The position numbers and the translations under genes are program-made. A DNA stretch of 64,000 nucleotides, taken from positions 2,294,001-2,358,000 of the forward strand of contig NC_085849.1 in assembly GCF_020906515.1 (NCBI RefSeq), in the 5' to 3' direction. Shown here in pieces: positions 9,949 to 21,500 of the stretch. The notes under the pieces were generated by a model that saw only the letters and a list, made by a program, of their open reading frames with translations, ran no database searches and was not told the origin of the DNA. The number at the start of each line of letters is the position of its first letter. Position 1 is the stretch's first letter. The DNA comes from Vanrija pseudolonga (lineage: Eukaryota > Basidiomycota > Tremellomycetes > Trichosporonales > Trichosporonaceae).

Positions 9949-11908
9949 ATGGACGAGGAGTACGACGTGAGTACTATCACCACCACCACCAACACCACCA
10001 CCTTGAGAACGTGACGCCGTCCCGATCGCGCGCCACGCAAGGTGGTGGTGGCTTCCCTCGTCCAACTCGTTCTGGGTCGCATGCTAACCACCCCTTCCCA
10101 CTACAGGTCGTTGTTCTCGTGAGTGGCCAGTCTCGACTGCCAGCGCGATCGCGCCCATGCCCATCGCGCTGGACGCTGGAGGTGGCGCTGCGGCATTGAA
10201 CTGACGCACAACCTCGCAGGGCACTGGCCTCACCGAGTGCATTCTCTCGGGCCTCCTCTCGGTCGACGGCAAGAAGGTCCTTCACATGGACCGCAACGAC
10301 TACTACGGTGGCGAGAGTGCGTCTCTCAACCTCACCCAGGCAAGTTGAACGCTGTCTCATTCACCCTTGCCTCACTCGTACTGACGTCCTGCCCCAGCTG
10401 TACCAAAAGTTCCGTGGTACGCCACCTCCTGAGGAGCTCCAGCTCGGACGTGACCGTGACTACGCCGTCGACCTCATCCCCAAGTTCATTCTTGCCTCGG
10501 GCGAGCTCACCAAGATTCTCGTCCACACCGAGGTCACTCGCTACCTCGACTTCAAGCAGATTGCCGGCTCGTACGTCTACCGTGACGGCAAGATCTCCAA
10601 GGTCCCTTCCAACGAGTCCGAGGCCATTCGCAGCCCTCTGATGGGTCTCTTTGAGAAGAACCGCGCTCGCAAGTTCTTCCTCTACCTCCAGCAGTGGAAG
10701 GAGGATGACCCGGCCACCTTCCAGGGTGAGTCTTGTTGCGCGCAGCATAAAGGCGGTTAAGCGATGACCCGGGTGATGGGAGTGCTAGGGCCCTAGGCGG
10801 GTGTGCCGTGCGGTTGGCGGCACGCGGCTCTGGCGGCACTGGCACTAGGCCGAGCTCGAGCAGCGGTGCCAGCCCTAGGGTGTTGAAACGCAACGCCATG
10901 CGTGAATGGAGCTGACGACGACCCAGGTTTCGATGCCAACACACAGACCATGAAGGAGCTCTACACCAAGTTTGGTCTCGAGCCCGGAACTCAGGACTTT
11001 ATCGGCCACGCCATGGCCCTCTGGTTCGATGACGAGTATGTACCCCACGTCAGCCGGGCCATGGGCAAAGCTGACATTCTGCAGCTACATTCAGCGCCCC
11101 GCCAAGGAGACCATGGAGCGCATCATCCTCTACTCGCAGTCGATGGCTCGCTACGGCAAGTCGCCCTACATCTACCCTCTCTACGGTCTCGGCGAGCTTC
11201 CTCAGGCCTTTGCCCGTCTCTCGGCCATCTACGGCGGTACATACATGCTCGACAAGAAGATCACGTCTATCAACGTTGACGAGTCGGGCAAGTTCACCGG
11301 CGTCACCTCGGACGGCGAGACTGTCAAGGCCAAGAAGGTCATTGGTGACCCTAGCTACTTTGGTGCTGGCGAGGACCCTGTTGAGGGTGGCAAGGTCAGG
11401 GTACTTGAGACGCGCAAGGTCGTTCGTGCCATCTGCATCCTCAAGCACCCCATCCCTGGCACCGACAACGCCGACTCGGCCCAGATCATCATCCCCCAGA
11501 ACCAGGTTGGCCGCAAGAACGGTGAGTTTGGTGTGGCTGCGGCAGCAGGGATTGTGCTGACGGCTCTCTCTAGACATTTACATCGCCTCGGTCAGCGCTG
11601 CCCACTCGGTTGCCGCCAAGGACGTCTGGCTGGCCATTGTGTCGACCATTGTTGAGACCTCTGTCCCCGAAAGAGAACTCCTCCCCGGTCTCCAGCTCCT
11701 CGGTACCATTGTCGACAAGTTTGTCTCGATCACTCCCCTCTACGAGCCTACCTCGGACGGCCTCGCCGACAACGTCTTCATCTCCAAGAGCTTTGACCCC
11801 ACTTCGCACTTCGACTCGGTTGTCACCGACGTCAACGACCTCTACCAGCGTGTCACCGGTGGCCCTCTTGAGCTCAAGAAGCGTGACACTGAGCTTGAGT
11901 CGAGCTAA
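9949..11908 (+). CDS. GDI1: Rab GDP-dissociation inhibitor
   Basis: Exons 9949-9966, 10107-10118, 10220-10339, 10398-10725, 10927-11035, 11085-11521, 11574-11908; 452 aa, the normal GDI length. The N-terminus [21 protein letters not shown] spans three exons, one only 12 nt. [19 protein letters not shown] is the sequence-conserved region 1 hallmark of the GDI/REP family, and the [18 protein letters not shown] segment is GDI-specific. The protein extracts GDP-bound prenylated Rabs from membranes and keeps them soluble in the cytosol. The intron 10340-10397 starts with GCAAGT, a GC-AG intron; no GT donor keeps the frame there. Confidence 0.96.
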
Positions 11909-12017
11909 ACGTGAACATTTGGTAGTGCGTACTTTTACTACTGGGCCTATGTACAGATTGCTTTCGGATGGGTGTGCAGTGGATACATGAGATGGTGGGG
12001 CCGGTACAGTCACTGCT

Positions 12018-12825
12018 CTAGTTGCTGTCTGCGCTACCGCTGACCCTGATACCACGACGTTTCCGCCAGAGTGCGAGCCCTCGCTCCCACTCTGCACGGT
12101 TCATGCCGTCGCGGATCAGCTGCATCGTGACGCCGAGGGTCTCAGTGTCATGGTTACGGCTCTCGTCGTCAAAGAAGAGCTGTGGTCAGCCACAGCCCTC
12201 AGGCCGCACCCACCATCTGCTCATACGCTATCTTTGTGCGCTTGTGGATCTCGCGGAAGTGCTTGATCTTGGAGGAGGGGTAGATCTCAATGGCGTCAAA
12301 GTAGCTGCGCGCCTTGACGACCTTGCCGTCCGGCGCAGGAACAAGGAGGAGACTGAGGGCCTCGTTCGCTCTGCTCGTCAGCATCTTCCCCGCCTTGCAC
12401 CACGCACAGGTCAATCGCGCTCGTCCGCGACGCGACGCCGATGGTGATGCCGCGCCGCTTGAGGCCGGCGAGGATGCCCGGCACTTCGGGGTAGAACTCG
12501 AGCGTGCTCCCGCGTCTGTGGTGTCAGCGGGCACATCGGCGCGGCACGGCGTACCGGTCCACGAGGCGGTTGATCTCGTCGCCCTGTCGTCGGAGCGGAG
12601 GGTTGACGTGCGTCTGGGCTATGAGCGCAGTACCAGGGGAGGGAGGGAGCTCACGTCAATCCACAGGTCCCAGAGCGTGTAGCTGCGTCGTTGTTAGCGG
12701 CTGCCTCGCTCGCCCACACACTCGAGGTCGAAGACCACTGCTTTGGGGAACGCCTCCGGGTCGTCGGGGGATAGCGTGCGCCATTCTGTCGGCTCGGGCG
12801 AGGGCTGGGCGTTGCGGCGGACCAT
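12018..12825 (-). CDS. HAD-family magnesium-dependent phosphatase, MDP-1 type
   Basis: Exons 12825-12722, 12682-12655, 12613-12555, 12515-12408, 12370-12214, 12179-12018; 205 aa. HAD motif I is VVFDLDYTLWDLW with the two aspartates at residues 33 and 35; motif II is VASRTSAID; the late acidic motif is LFFDDESRN. This order and the DLDYTLW signature fit MDP-1, a small phosphatase that acts on protein phosphotyrosine or sugar phosphates (family knowledge; physiological substrate unclear). Its start is about 40 bases from the SINE-like repeat at 12869, so the promoter may overlap that repeat. Confidence 0.88.
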
Positions 12826-12868
12826 TGTACGGTCGCGAGAGGTGAGTGAGTGACAACAACAACGTCAT

Positions 12869-13170
12869 CAGGCGGTGGCTTGCAAATGATAATGAGCTTA
12901 TCATGTGAATACACTGCATTAGAAAGAATGGTAATAAAAATGTAATGTTTGTTATGACGTTTGTCCCTCCCATTAATGCACCGGAGTTTACCTTGCTTCG
13001 GGTCAGAACACCTCGGAAGTGTCAGAATGAGGTCGACTTTTGCAAGGCGATCAATCAAACCGACTGCCCCGGGGTTCGAACACGCCCGCCGGACCTCTCA
13101 GAGGTTATACCCCAAAGTCGATCCACCTGGTCTTAACCACTACACTAACGAAAGTTTCAATCATCATGTA
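12869..13170 (-). mobile_element. tRNA-derived SINE-like repeat, copy 1
   Basis: Read on the minus strand, a tRNA-like head (about 13150 down to 13066) carries an A-box-like GTGTAGTGGTTAAGACC and a B-box-like TGTTCGAAC. Between them is a self-complementary ACCTCTGAGAGGT resembling a class II tRNA variable arm. A 55-base block at 13091-13145 matches copy 2 with one difference. The non-tRNA body runs to a shared end (complement of CAGGCGGTGGCTTG at 12869-12882). Acceptor-stem pairing is absent, so this is not a functional tRNA. Outer limits are approximate and I could not identify target-site duplications. Confidence 0.6.
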
Positions 13171-13262
13171 AGAAAAATGGCCTCGGCTCGGCGCTCATAT
13201 TTTATGTGCCTGACGTTTGGCAAGCAGACCCAGCAAATCGCACCAACGCTCATGCACGCAGT

Positions 13263-13735
13263 CAGGCGGTGGCTTGTAATTGATAGTCGGTCTGACCTTG
13301 TCACGTTAACAGACCATTAGGAAGCCGTACCAAAAGCAATGGACCCAAGATGATGTAAGTACAGGAAGCCAGTGTGGTCTGGCGTTGTCCGTCGTCTGTA
13401 AGTACACAAAGCAGGCTGACACATGCACCGTCCACCTGTCGTAAGCAAAAACGATCGGATGCAAGCATCTGAACGAGTCATTTTTGGCTGCATTGTGTAC
13501 ATATTTCTACAAGGTGATTGACCCAACCCCCAGTGCAATGATTTTCACCTCGGCAGGTGGCCCGACCTGGGACAGTGCAGAATGGAGTTAACTTGACGGA
13601 ATCAAATTAAATGACCACCTACTCTGCCCAGAATCGAACCACGTACCCGGACCTCTCAGAGGTTATACCCCAAAGTCGATCCACCTGGCCTTAACCACTA
13701 CACCACAGGAAGTTTCAATCACCATGAAAAAAATG
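13263..13735 (-). mobile_element. tRNA-derived SINE-like repeat, copy 2
   Basis: Second copy, same orientation as copy 1. Head about 13710 down to 13624 with GTGTAGTGGTTAAGGCC and a B-box GTGGTTCGATTC; shared block 13649-13703. The region before the head (GAAGTTTCAATCA) and the terminal CAGGCGGTGGCTTG (13263-13276) are also shared. The body is about 170 bases longer than in copy 1, so one copy has gained or lost sequence. Expected transcription would be by RNA polymerase III from the internal boxes (inference). Confidence 0.6.
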
Positions 13736-14315
13736 CGTCACTCGCTTGTACGTATAATCTGGTCCCGCTTCATGGGCCATGGATGCCGATGCAAGTGCGA
13801 ATGTCATCACTGCTCGGCCTGTATGATGCATAGGGGAGTAAGCCCATCGCTGCGGCCCAGCTCTTGGCACCATTACTTGCATCAGTGCATCCATGCATCG
13901 ATCAAAGTCTATCTCTTACCTCGTGCCCCTCATGCATGCATTGATCAAGTGTTGACATCGTGCCCGCGTGCCCCCTTGCCCAGGATGATTAGTAGCTGGT
14001 TTACCCGTGCTTTGTCACGTGCTCCGTTGTGGAAGGTTGATCCGAGCTCGCGGTCACCAAGAGATGCTGCACATCCATCGACTCTCGGCCGTGCTTCGTA
14101 CACTCACCTTATTTCAACAGTGACCATAAGGCAACCTCGACGACTGCCGGGCAACCAGGTGGTCATCCTCTGGCCACTGATCCCTTGCGTTCAACTCGCT
14201 TGTCGCCTGGCGCTTCCCTGTCCGACAAGTGCTCAACGACCGCCGCTGGCGCTCGGCAGAAGCAACAATCCACGGGACCCCGCGTCATATCGGCCGCCAG
14301 GGATAGTGATCAAGA
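13736..14315. other. Promoter-side intergenic region
   Basis: 580 bases upstream of the zinc-cluster regulator. Rich in CATGCAT-type words around 13880-13945. No coding-like exon recognised. Confidence 0.45.
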
Positions 14316-16773
14316 ATGCCGTGGGACATCAACACGACAGGAGACAGCGGGCCGATAGCCTCTAGCTCGAATGCGAACCCCAGTCATGCTCGGTCGTGGG
14401 GGCAAGAAGCGGCAGGTCAAAGAAGCGTCGGCAATGACTATCAAGGCCTCGGACGGTCCAACTCTCGGTCGGCGTCAGACGTCGACGTTGACATGGCGAT
14501 GGGCTTTGAAGGAGAAGAAGAAGGAGAGTACGAGGAGAACGACTCACCTTTCCGTGGAGCACTATCAGCAACCGGTAACGACTTGTCACCAGCATCGCTA
14601 CTCGCAAACGCTGGCGAACCAGCACGCCGCATTCGACCTGCCTCGAGACGCAACGTTGCGAGGGCGTGCGAACAGTGCCGAACACGGAAGACAAGGTGTT
14701 CGGGTGAGTGTGGACCCATAACACACCGCGCCGTGGTTACTGACTTGAGGCACAGGTGACCAACCTACATGCGCCCTTTGCCGAAGGCTTGGGAAGGACT
14801 GCGTGTACTCGACTGTGGTGGATGGTCGCCTGACGTGGGTACAAGCGCACTGATCTATGATGGCACTGACCCTCTACAGGGACAAATCCGCGAAGCGGAG
14901 GCTGGAATACTTGCAGAACCGTGTCCGAACTTTGGAGTCAGCACTGGCAGATGCTTTGAACAACCAGACCCCCCCTGCGCCTGGTGTTCAGGATCAGCCC
15001 CTCGGCACGAACCAACAGCTGCCTCAATACCAAGGCCATACATTCCTCATCAACCCAGGAGAAGGGTTAACGACGACTGAGCTCATTCGGCGAGCGCGGC
15101 CCGTATCGACGTTTGACGAGAACTCGCCTGACTGGGATCCCTTCGGCGTCGGTCGACTTGCCTTGTCCCAGAATGGTGCGCTGCACCTGTATCCAGCTGC
15201 AACGTTCTACTCCCCAGCCCACATGGCGCCAGACTGGGAGAAGGCGCTCGAGGCCCTCATCGCTGGCCCAGTCAATCGGCCAGGCTACCTTGCGCCATAC
15301 CTGCCATTCCCCCTCGCCCCTGAGCACCACACAGCCCTTATCGACCTCTGCTTCTCCCACATGCTCAGCTTTGGGATGAACAGCTTCAAGGACAAGTTCA
15401 TTACTGAGATGCGCCAGGACCCCATGGGTAAAACGGCCTACTTCTCGCCTATGCTTCACTTGGCGGTCCTCGGTGTCGGCTTCAGGTACTTCCGCGACCC
15501 GGAAGGCGTGGGCATGTACTACTCTGGAGAGGGCGCCAGCAACCGTGGTGAGGTGTTTATCGAGAAGGCCATGACCATGGTCATGGACGAGGTGAGGGAT
15601 CCGCGGTTGAGCGTGATTCTTGGGCTCCTGTTACTGTGCGGCTATAACGTTGGCGTCATGAAGGAGTGAGTTGCGCCGCCAGGTCCCCTACTAATCGTTA
15701 CAGTCCAGTTGCCTCAAGCTTGTATGCCATGGCCGTTCATGTCGCCCTAGAAAGTAAGCCAGAGGCAGCAATCTGTTGCTAACCCAACTAGTGCGCCTAC
15801 ACCGCCGATGCGACACACAACTCCACGAACTGGGTCTCGACGTTGACTGCGAACTGGACATTGCCCGACGGGATGTGTTCGGATACTCGTTGAATCTGAG
15901 TGCGTGGGACCATCCAACGCCAGTACGACGCTAACCTGACAGTGGCCTGGTATACAACCTACATGGGCCAGCCCCCACTCCCACTCTGCGACGGTGCCGA
16001 CCAACGGTCGCCTTACATTCGATCCGACTTGAGTGACCCTGCCGAGGTGGAGATCTCCGAAGTCTTCCACCACCTCGTCCAGCTGAGCGACTTTGGCCTC
16101 CAGGCGCTCCAGACGAACCACTGGATGCGGGCGCCGATGCAGGAGCGGGCGTCGCGGGTTCGCGCAATCACGTCCAGGCTTGAGGCGTGGCACGCCTCCC
16201 TTCCCGAACACCTACAATGGCCGCCAAAGGAGGGCACCACCATGAACCCTTGGTATGTTGCTCCGTGGAGAAGATGGCTGACCGAAGTGTGATAACAACA
16301 CACGGCATGTACGCAGCATACATGATCATTCTCTACCGGCCCTACATCCTCGATGCAGACAACAGCCCGCCCGAAATGGTGGCCGAAGCCATATCTCGAT
16401 GCCTCTCCTGCGCCAGTGACATTGTGGTGCAGTCGCAGTACTTGGACAAGACACACGGTGTTCACACGACGGCCTTGACATGGAAGCAGTGAGTAGTTGC
16501 CGCCGATGTTGGGCCACATCACTAACGAGCGCCAGCATTCTGTTTGTCTGCGGCACCATGCTCGTTTTGCAAGCATCCGGCCTTCCATCTGTGACGATGG
16601 CTGAACGTGAGCGTGCTCTCGTGGATCTTCAGTCCATTCAGGCAAGCTTGGAGGAGCTATCGTCCGTCTGGCCCGTAGCTGGAACGTGTTCCACTGCGCT
16701 TCAGCAACTGTTGGACCAGGGGGTCCCGCTTGAAGCATGGAAGAACGACGGGACGAGTAGGGCAAGGCAGTAG
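14316..16773 (+). CDS. Zn2Cys6 transcription factor with fungal-specific TF domain
   Basis: Exons 14316-14703, 14756-14834, 14880-15665, 15704-15753, 15792-15899, 15943-16252, 16288-16488, 16536-16773; 719 aa. After a ~110-residue acidic/Ser-rich leader comes the binuclear zinc cluster ACEQCRTRKTRCSG-DQPTCALC (CX2CX6C...CX2C), split by the first intron. A predicted coiled coil follows (KRRLEYLQNRVRTLESAL). The middle homology region (EHHTALIDLCFSHMLSFG, then an LYRPYIL segment) matches fungal-specific TF domains of the regulator family that includes nitrate and carbon-utilisation activators. The target pathway cannot be read from sequence; neighbours give no clear pathway cluster. Confidence 0.9.
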
Positions 16774-16860
16774 AGATGGGATCTGCTCGCTTCCACAGAG
16801 TTAGGTTGGTAAGGCAAGACACCGTTGGACTCAAATGCATCACCATCCACAAGCATCCAG

Positions 16861-17571
16861 CTATGCTGCCTGTGGGGCGGCTTGAGCCTGAGGCACCTCG
16901 CCTGACTTCGCGATGACCACGGGGCTGATAGGCCTGTCTCCTGTGCCCACCGGCGTATTCTCAATTGCGCGGACAACGGGCATACCATGAACCACCCGGC
17001 CAAACACAACGTGCTTGCCATTGAGGAAATCGGCTGCGGCCGTCGTGATGAAGAACTGGCAGCCGTTGGTGTCCGGCCCCGAGTTGGCCATGCTCAACAG
17101 CCCGGCCTTGGTGTGCTTGAGCTTGAAGTTCTCGTCCTTGAACGAGCCGCCGTGGTTGTAGATGGACACGCGACCCGTGCCGTCTCCGTGAACGAAGTCG
17201 CCTCCTTGGATCATAAAGCCAGGAATCCTGTCGTCAGCCAGCGCTCGGCTTGCCGATTTCACACGCGGTGGAATGTCGAGCCGGTATACCCACGCTGCTT
17301 GCCGTCGATGTTGACGCCAAGAGCGAGCTGGAGGAAGTTCTCGGCGGTCCTGTGGTCGTCTGTCAGATACCCCTCGTGCCATAGGAACAGGTACGCACTG
17401 GGGAGTAATGTCGCTGAAGAGCTCGATCTCGATCCGCCCCGCCTCCTGCCCGCCAATCGTCATGTCCAGGAAGACATGGGGGCGGACCACGCCCTCTGGG
17501 GCCTCGAACGCCGCGTTCTCGTCGGGCGGGATGAACGCCTTGTGCAGTGAGTGCTTGAGCTTGCCGAACAT
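16861..17571 (-). CDS. Cyclophilin-type peptidyl-prolyl isomerase
   Basis: Exons 17571-17399, 17349-17263, 17227-16861; 208 aa. The cyclophilin fold is evident: [42 protein letters not shown], the [19 protein letters not shown] loop, [20 protein letters not shown]. The catalytic arginine lies in FHRVIPGFM, and the QFF and LNGKH residues of the proline pocket are kept. The [13 protein letters not shown] opening and an N-terminal extension of about 30 residues ([20 protein letters not shown]) are closest in style to the spliceosomal PPIH class, but a general cytosolic cyclophilin is possible. It converges on the zinc-cluster gene with only 87 bases between stops. Confidence 0.92.
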   Translation of the reverse strand: MFGKLKHSLHKAFIPPDENAAFEAPEGVVRPHVFLDMTIGGQEAGRIEIELFSDITPQCVPVPMARGVSDRRPQDRRELPPARSWRQHRRQAAWVYRLDIPPRVKSASRALADDRIPGFMIQGGDFVHGDGTGRVSIYNHGGSFKDENFKLKHTKAGLLSMANSGPDTNGCQFFITTAAADFLNGKHVVFGRVVHGMPVVRAIENTPVGTGDRPISPVVIAKSGEVPQAQAAPQAA

Positions 17572-17806
17572 GATTGATGAGGAGACTGGAGAGAGGGGAA
17601 AAGAAACAAACGGATCGAAGTCGTCGTCGTCGGGCGGACTCCTTGTTGTCAAGTTGGGAGTCTGTCACCCGCCACCCGACAATGACGTCAGGGGATCGTC
17701 GTGGGCGATCGACTATCTAGGTCGCTTGGCAGCGCGTCGTCCATCTCCACTTCACTGTTGCTCTCAAGCCGACGACATACGCAATCTGGACCATCAACAG
17801 CTCACA

Positions 17807-18450
17807 ATGCCAAAGGAGACGCGTGTGTGGAGCCGACTGATGCGCGGGACGCTGACCGACCCCAGTAAAAACGTCGTTCACCAACACCCTGTGGGCCGAG
17901 CTCGCGGTCGACGCGTCGCACCCCCTGCCGTGCAAGCAGAACATCCAGCACACGGAGCGCACGTTCAGCGGGGGCGGTGTCGAGGGCTGGGCAAGCGAGA
18001 GTTCGGTCCTGTGAGGCTCATCGGGTGTTGCATGAAGCGTTACACTGACATCACCAGCACTGCCCATTCAGACGTCAAGTTCAACGCCACCGGCGGTGAG
18101 TGACCCCGAACTACACGAGCCGGCACAAGTTGCCAGCGTCGCTGACCTTGGTCTAGACGGCCAAATGTTCTTTGTGGGATCTATCAACGGCAGGCAGGGC
18201 GCATTTGCTGCGTCGACTCACACCACAATCGTCGACTTTGTCCTCTCTGCCGACTGGACCATTATTCCGGGCACTGCGTCGTGAGTGGACGGGCCACCTT
18301 GCCACGGATCTCGCTGACATTCGGCGACCAACCTAAAGAGGCGATCTGGTCGGTATCAGGGGCACTGGATCTTACTCGTTCAAGCTCGGTAGCGACGGCG
18401 ACATGAAAGGGATACCAGTAGAGGCCGAATTGGTCTTGGAGCTTGACTAG
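17807..18450 (+). CDS. DUF3224-like small barrel protein, 144 aa
   Basis: Exons 17807-17822, 17866-18010, 18058-18095, 18157-18280, 18339-18450. The product has TFSGGGVEGWASES, MFFVGSINGRQGAFAAS, and DWTIIPGTASGDLVGIRGTG in order. This pattern (FSG-x-x-EG, FVG-x-GR-G-F, WxxxPGT-x-GDL-G-RG-G) is that of DUF3224, an allene-oxide-cyclase-barrel-like family that I know mainly from bacteria. Function is unknown. No signal peptide. Four introns argue that the gene is well settled in this genome even if it was once transferred. The first exon is 16 nt. It lies head-to-head with the cyclophilin gene (235 bases). Confidence 0.75.
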
Positions 18451-18583
18451 CAACAACGTGATGATGCTCTTTGCCTCTGCACTTCTTGTCAAGACATGCA
18501 TAATGTTTTTTGACACGCAGTCTACAATCCCTTTGAATGCGAGGTACAATGATTTTGTTGGCCGATGATGATGGATCGGTTTT

Positions 18584-21500
18584 TTAGACCTGTCCAGCGG
18601 TGGTGCGGCCAATGGCACGCGAGACACCGCCCTCGAGAACAGGCAATGGCTTACCCTTGCCCGCCTCTGGGGCCTCCATGAATCCAGCGCGGATCAGCCA
18701 GGCAATGTAGAGACCGACGAGGTCCTCGGTAACGCCAGACGTGGGCTGTTCGCCCGCACCCGAAGCCAATGCCTGCGCGTTCGTGTCGTCCAGCTCGACA
18801 GCCTTGGTCGAAGTCGGGAGGTCGTCGAGAACAAAGTGGAGGAGCGGGAAGAGAGCATTGTCCTGCGTGTCGAGGACATGCTGCTCCAGCTTGTGTCGCC
18901 ACTGGATGTACTCGACCTGGCTAACGGGGTAACCGTAGGTCTGCAGAGCGCCAAGGAGGTCATTGAAGCGAAGACGAGGGTGGCCAGTAACGTGGAGTAC
19001 GCTGAACTTCTCAGGAGTGAGCGTCTGAGCAGACAGAGACGCGAGCATGGCAACGTGATCGACAGGGCACATATTGAGTGTGTTGTTGATGTCTGGGATA
19101 AGGCCGAGCTGGAGACAACCCTTGACCATACGCCAGATGAAGTCGTCGGTGTTGGTAACGGCGGTCTTGGAGTCACCAAGGACATACGACGGGCGGAGAA
19201 TGTGACCGGCAAGACCACGCTTGGCCGCCTCCAGGATTATCTTCTCGGCAACCCACTTGCTCTGACCGTAACCAGTGTCGAGGCCAGTTCGAGCGTCCTC
19301 GAGGTCATCCTTCTCAGAAAGGCCAGCCTTGCCCATCGACAGCAGCTCGTCGGACTTGCGGACAAACGCCTCATTGTCAAGAACAGCGGTGGACGAGACG
19401 AAGCTGAAGAGCTTGGGTTTCGTGTCGGCAACAAGGTCCAGCGCAGTCATAGTCGAAAGAACATTGGCGGCGCGCATCTTGGCGTAGGGGTAGACCCAGT
19501 GGACGACGGCACCGTTATGGAGGACGGCGTCCGCCTCCGCGGCAACGCGAGCCCAGGTGGCTGCGTCAAGACCAAACTTCTCATCACCCAAGTCTCCCAC
19601 GACGGCCTCGACGCGCCCGTCCTTGACCCACTGCTCGTCCCAGGCACCACGCCCCTCAGCACCGTCGCGAAGTCGGGCAAGGCCTGCCTCGGCAGTCTTG
19701 GCGCGAACGAGACAGATGACCTTGGCGGCGCGGCGAGAGAGGAGGTCGCGGAGGATGAATGCGCCGAGGAAGCCGGTGGCGCCAGTGAGGAAGACGGTGA
19801 GCTTCTTGGTGGCGAAGTCGGCCGGGAGCGGCTTGAAGGTCGCGGGAAGGTCCTTGGACAGAAGCTCGACGTCGGCAGCGTACGCGACCTCCTCGACCTT
19901 CTCCTTGGCGGGCTCGGAGGCGTCAGCTGACTGAAGACCAGCCGCGGCGAGCTCGTCAATGGCAGCGGCCTGGAGGCCAATAGTTGGCTTCTCGAAGACC
20001 AGACCCAGAGGCGCATTGACGACGAAAGTCTTTCGGATCTCGAAGATCAAGCGCGTCGCAAGGATAGAGTGGCCTCCCAGGTCGAAGAAGTTCTCGTCGA
20101 TGCCAATCGAAGGAGGCGGCGATGGGAGCAGCTTGAGCCAGATGTCGTGAATGGTCTTCTGTGTAGGCGTGAGATCAGATGAGGCCTTGGAAGTCGGCTT
20201 GACGGCGAGAGCAGTGTCGGGGAAGGGAAGGGCTGGCTTGTCGATCTTGCCATTCGGGTTGAGAGGCAGCTTGTGCAGGGGGAAGTAGACGGCAGGCACA
20301 GCATAAGAAGGAAGCTTCTTCTTGAGGTGCTCGCGAATGTCGCGAATGAGACGGCGGTAACGGCGAACGCCACGGATCATCTCCTGCTTGAGGTCAAGCT
20401 CATCCTCGTCGGCTCCAAGACCTTCGCTGGCAGAGGCCATGCCGTCGAGTTCGGGACCGTCGTTGGGGACGAAGTAAGACACGAGGACCTTCTCCTCGTC
20501 CTTGTCACGACGGACAAGGGTGACGTTCTCACGGACAAGAGGGTGGCGCGAGAGGTGGGTGTCGATCTCACCGAGCTCGATGCGGAATCCACGAATCTTG
20601 ATCTGGTCGTCGGCACGACCAGTACACTCGACGCGTCCATCAGGGAGGTAGCGGCCGAGGTCACCAGAACGGTACATCCTGTCACGAATGCCAAACCAGT
20701 GCTGAGCAGCTGCAGGGTTGGTCGTGACGAGGGTGTCCTCACGCTCAACGCCCTCGGTGAACCAGTTGGTGACAAACTTCTCGGTAGTAGCCGCAGGGTC
20801 AAGGTAGCCTTCAGCAAGTCCACCAGAACGAACGTAGATCTCGCCCATCTCTCCAACCGCACAAGGGACGTTGCGGTCGGTGCGGTTGACGACAAGGAGC
20901 TGGACATCAATCATACCCTGGCCGGCCGGGATAAGATCCTTCTGAGTCGACAGGAAAGTCTGGTCCTCGTTGACGGAAGGGATAGCAAAGTAAGAGACAG
21001 CACGTTGAGTCTCGGTCGTCCCGTACATGTTGATGATGCAAACGTTCTTGGCAAGCGATTGCAGGCGGTGGCAGTCGCGCTTCGTGAGAACATCGCCGAC
21101 GAAGAAGGCGTTGAGAAGAGATGGGATCTGGCGTGTGGCCTGCGCGGACAAGAGCTGACCCATGGCAGGAGTCAGGTGCGTGACGGTGACCTTGTTGTCG
21201 TCCATCCACTCGGCGAGGCGACCGGGAGTGCCGATGTCATCGGCGGTTGGGACGTAGAGGGACGCTCCGAGGAACAACGGCGTGAACATGTCGCGCTGGA
21301 TGGGATCGTGCGCGATGCCGCTGAGCATGGTGTAGCGCGACTCGTGGCTGAGGCCGAAGCGCTGAGCCATCCAAGGGAAGAAGTGAGTGAGGGAGTAGTG
21401 ACGACCCTTGACGCCCTTGGGGATGCCAGTCGAGCCGGAGGTGAAGGACAAAGTGGCGGGAGAGTCGGGTCCAAGAACGACACCAGCGGGGGTCTGGGCA

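Noticed and set aside
13066-13150. Functional tRNA gene in the SINE-like head
   Set aside because: Acceptor stem does not pair and no proper anticodon arm forms, although A- and B-box words are present.
18836-19930. Long plus-strand open frames opposite LYS2 (also 20273-21652)
   Set aside because: They are antisense shadows of a well-conserved enzyme in a GC-rich genome; their amino-acid text is repetitive and matches no family.
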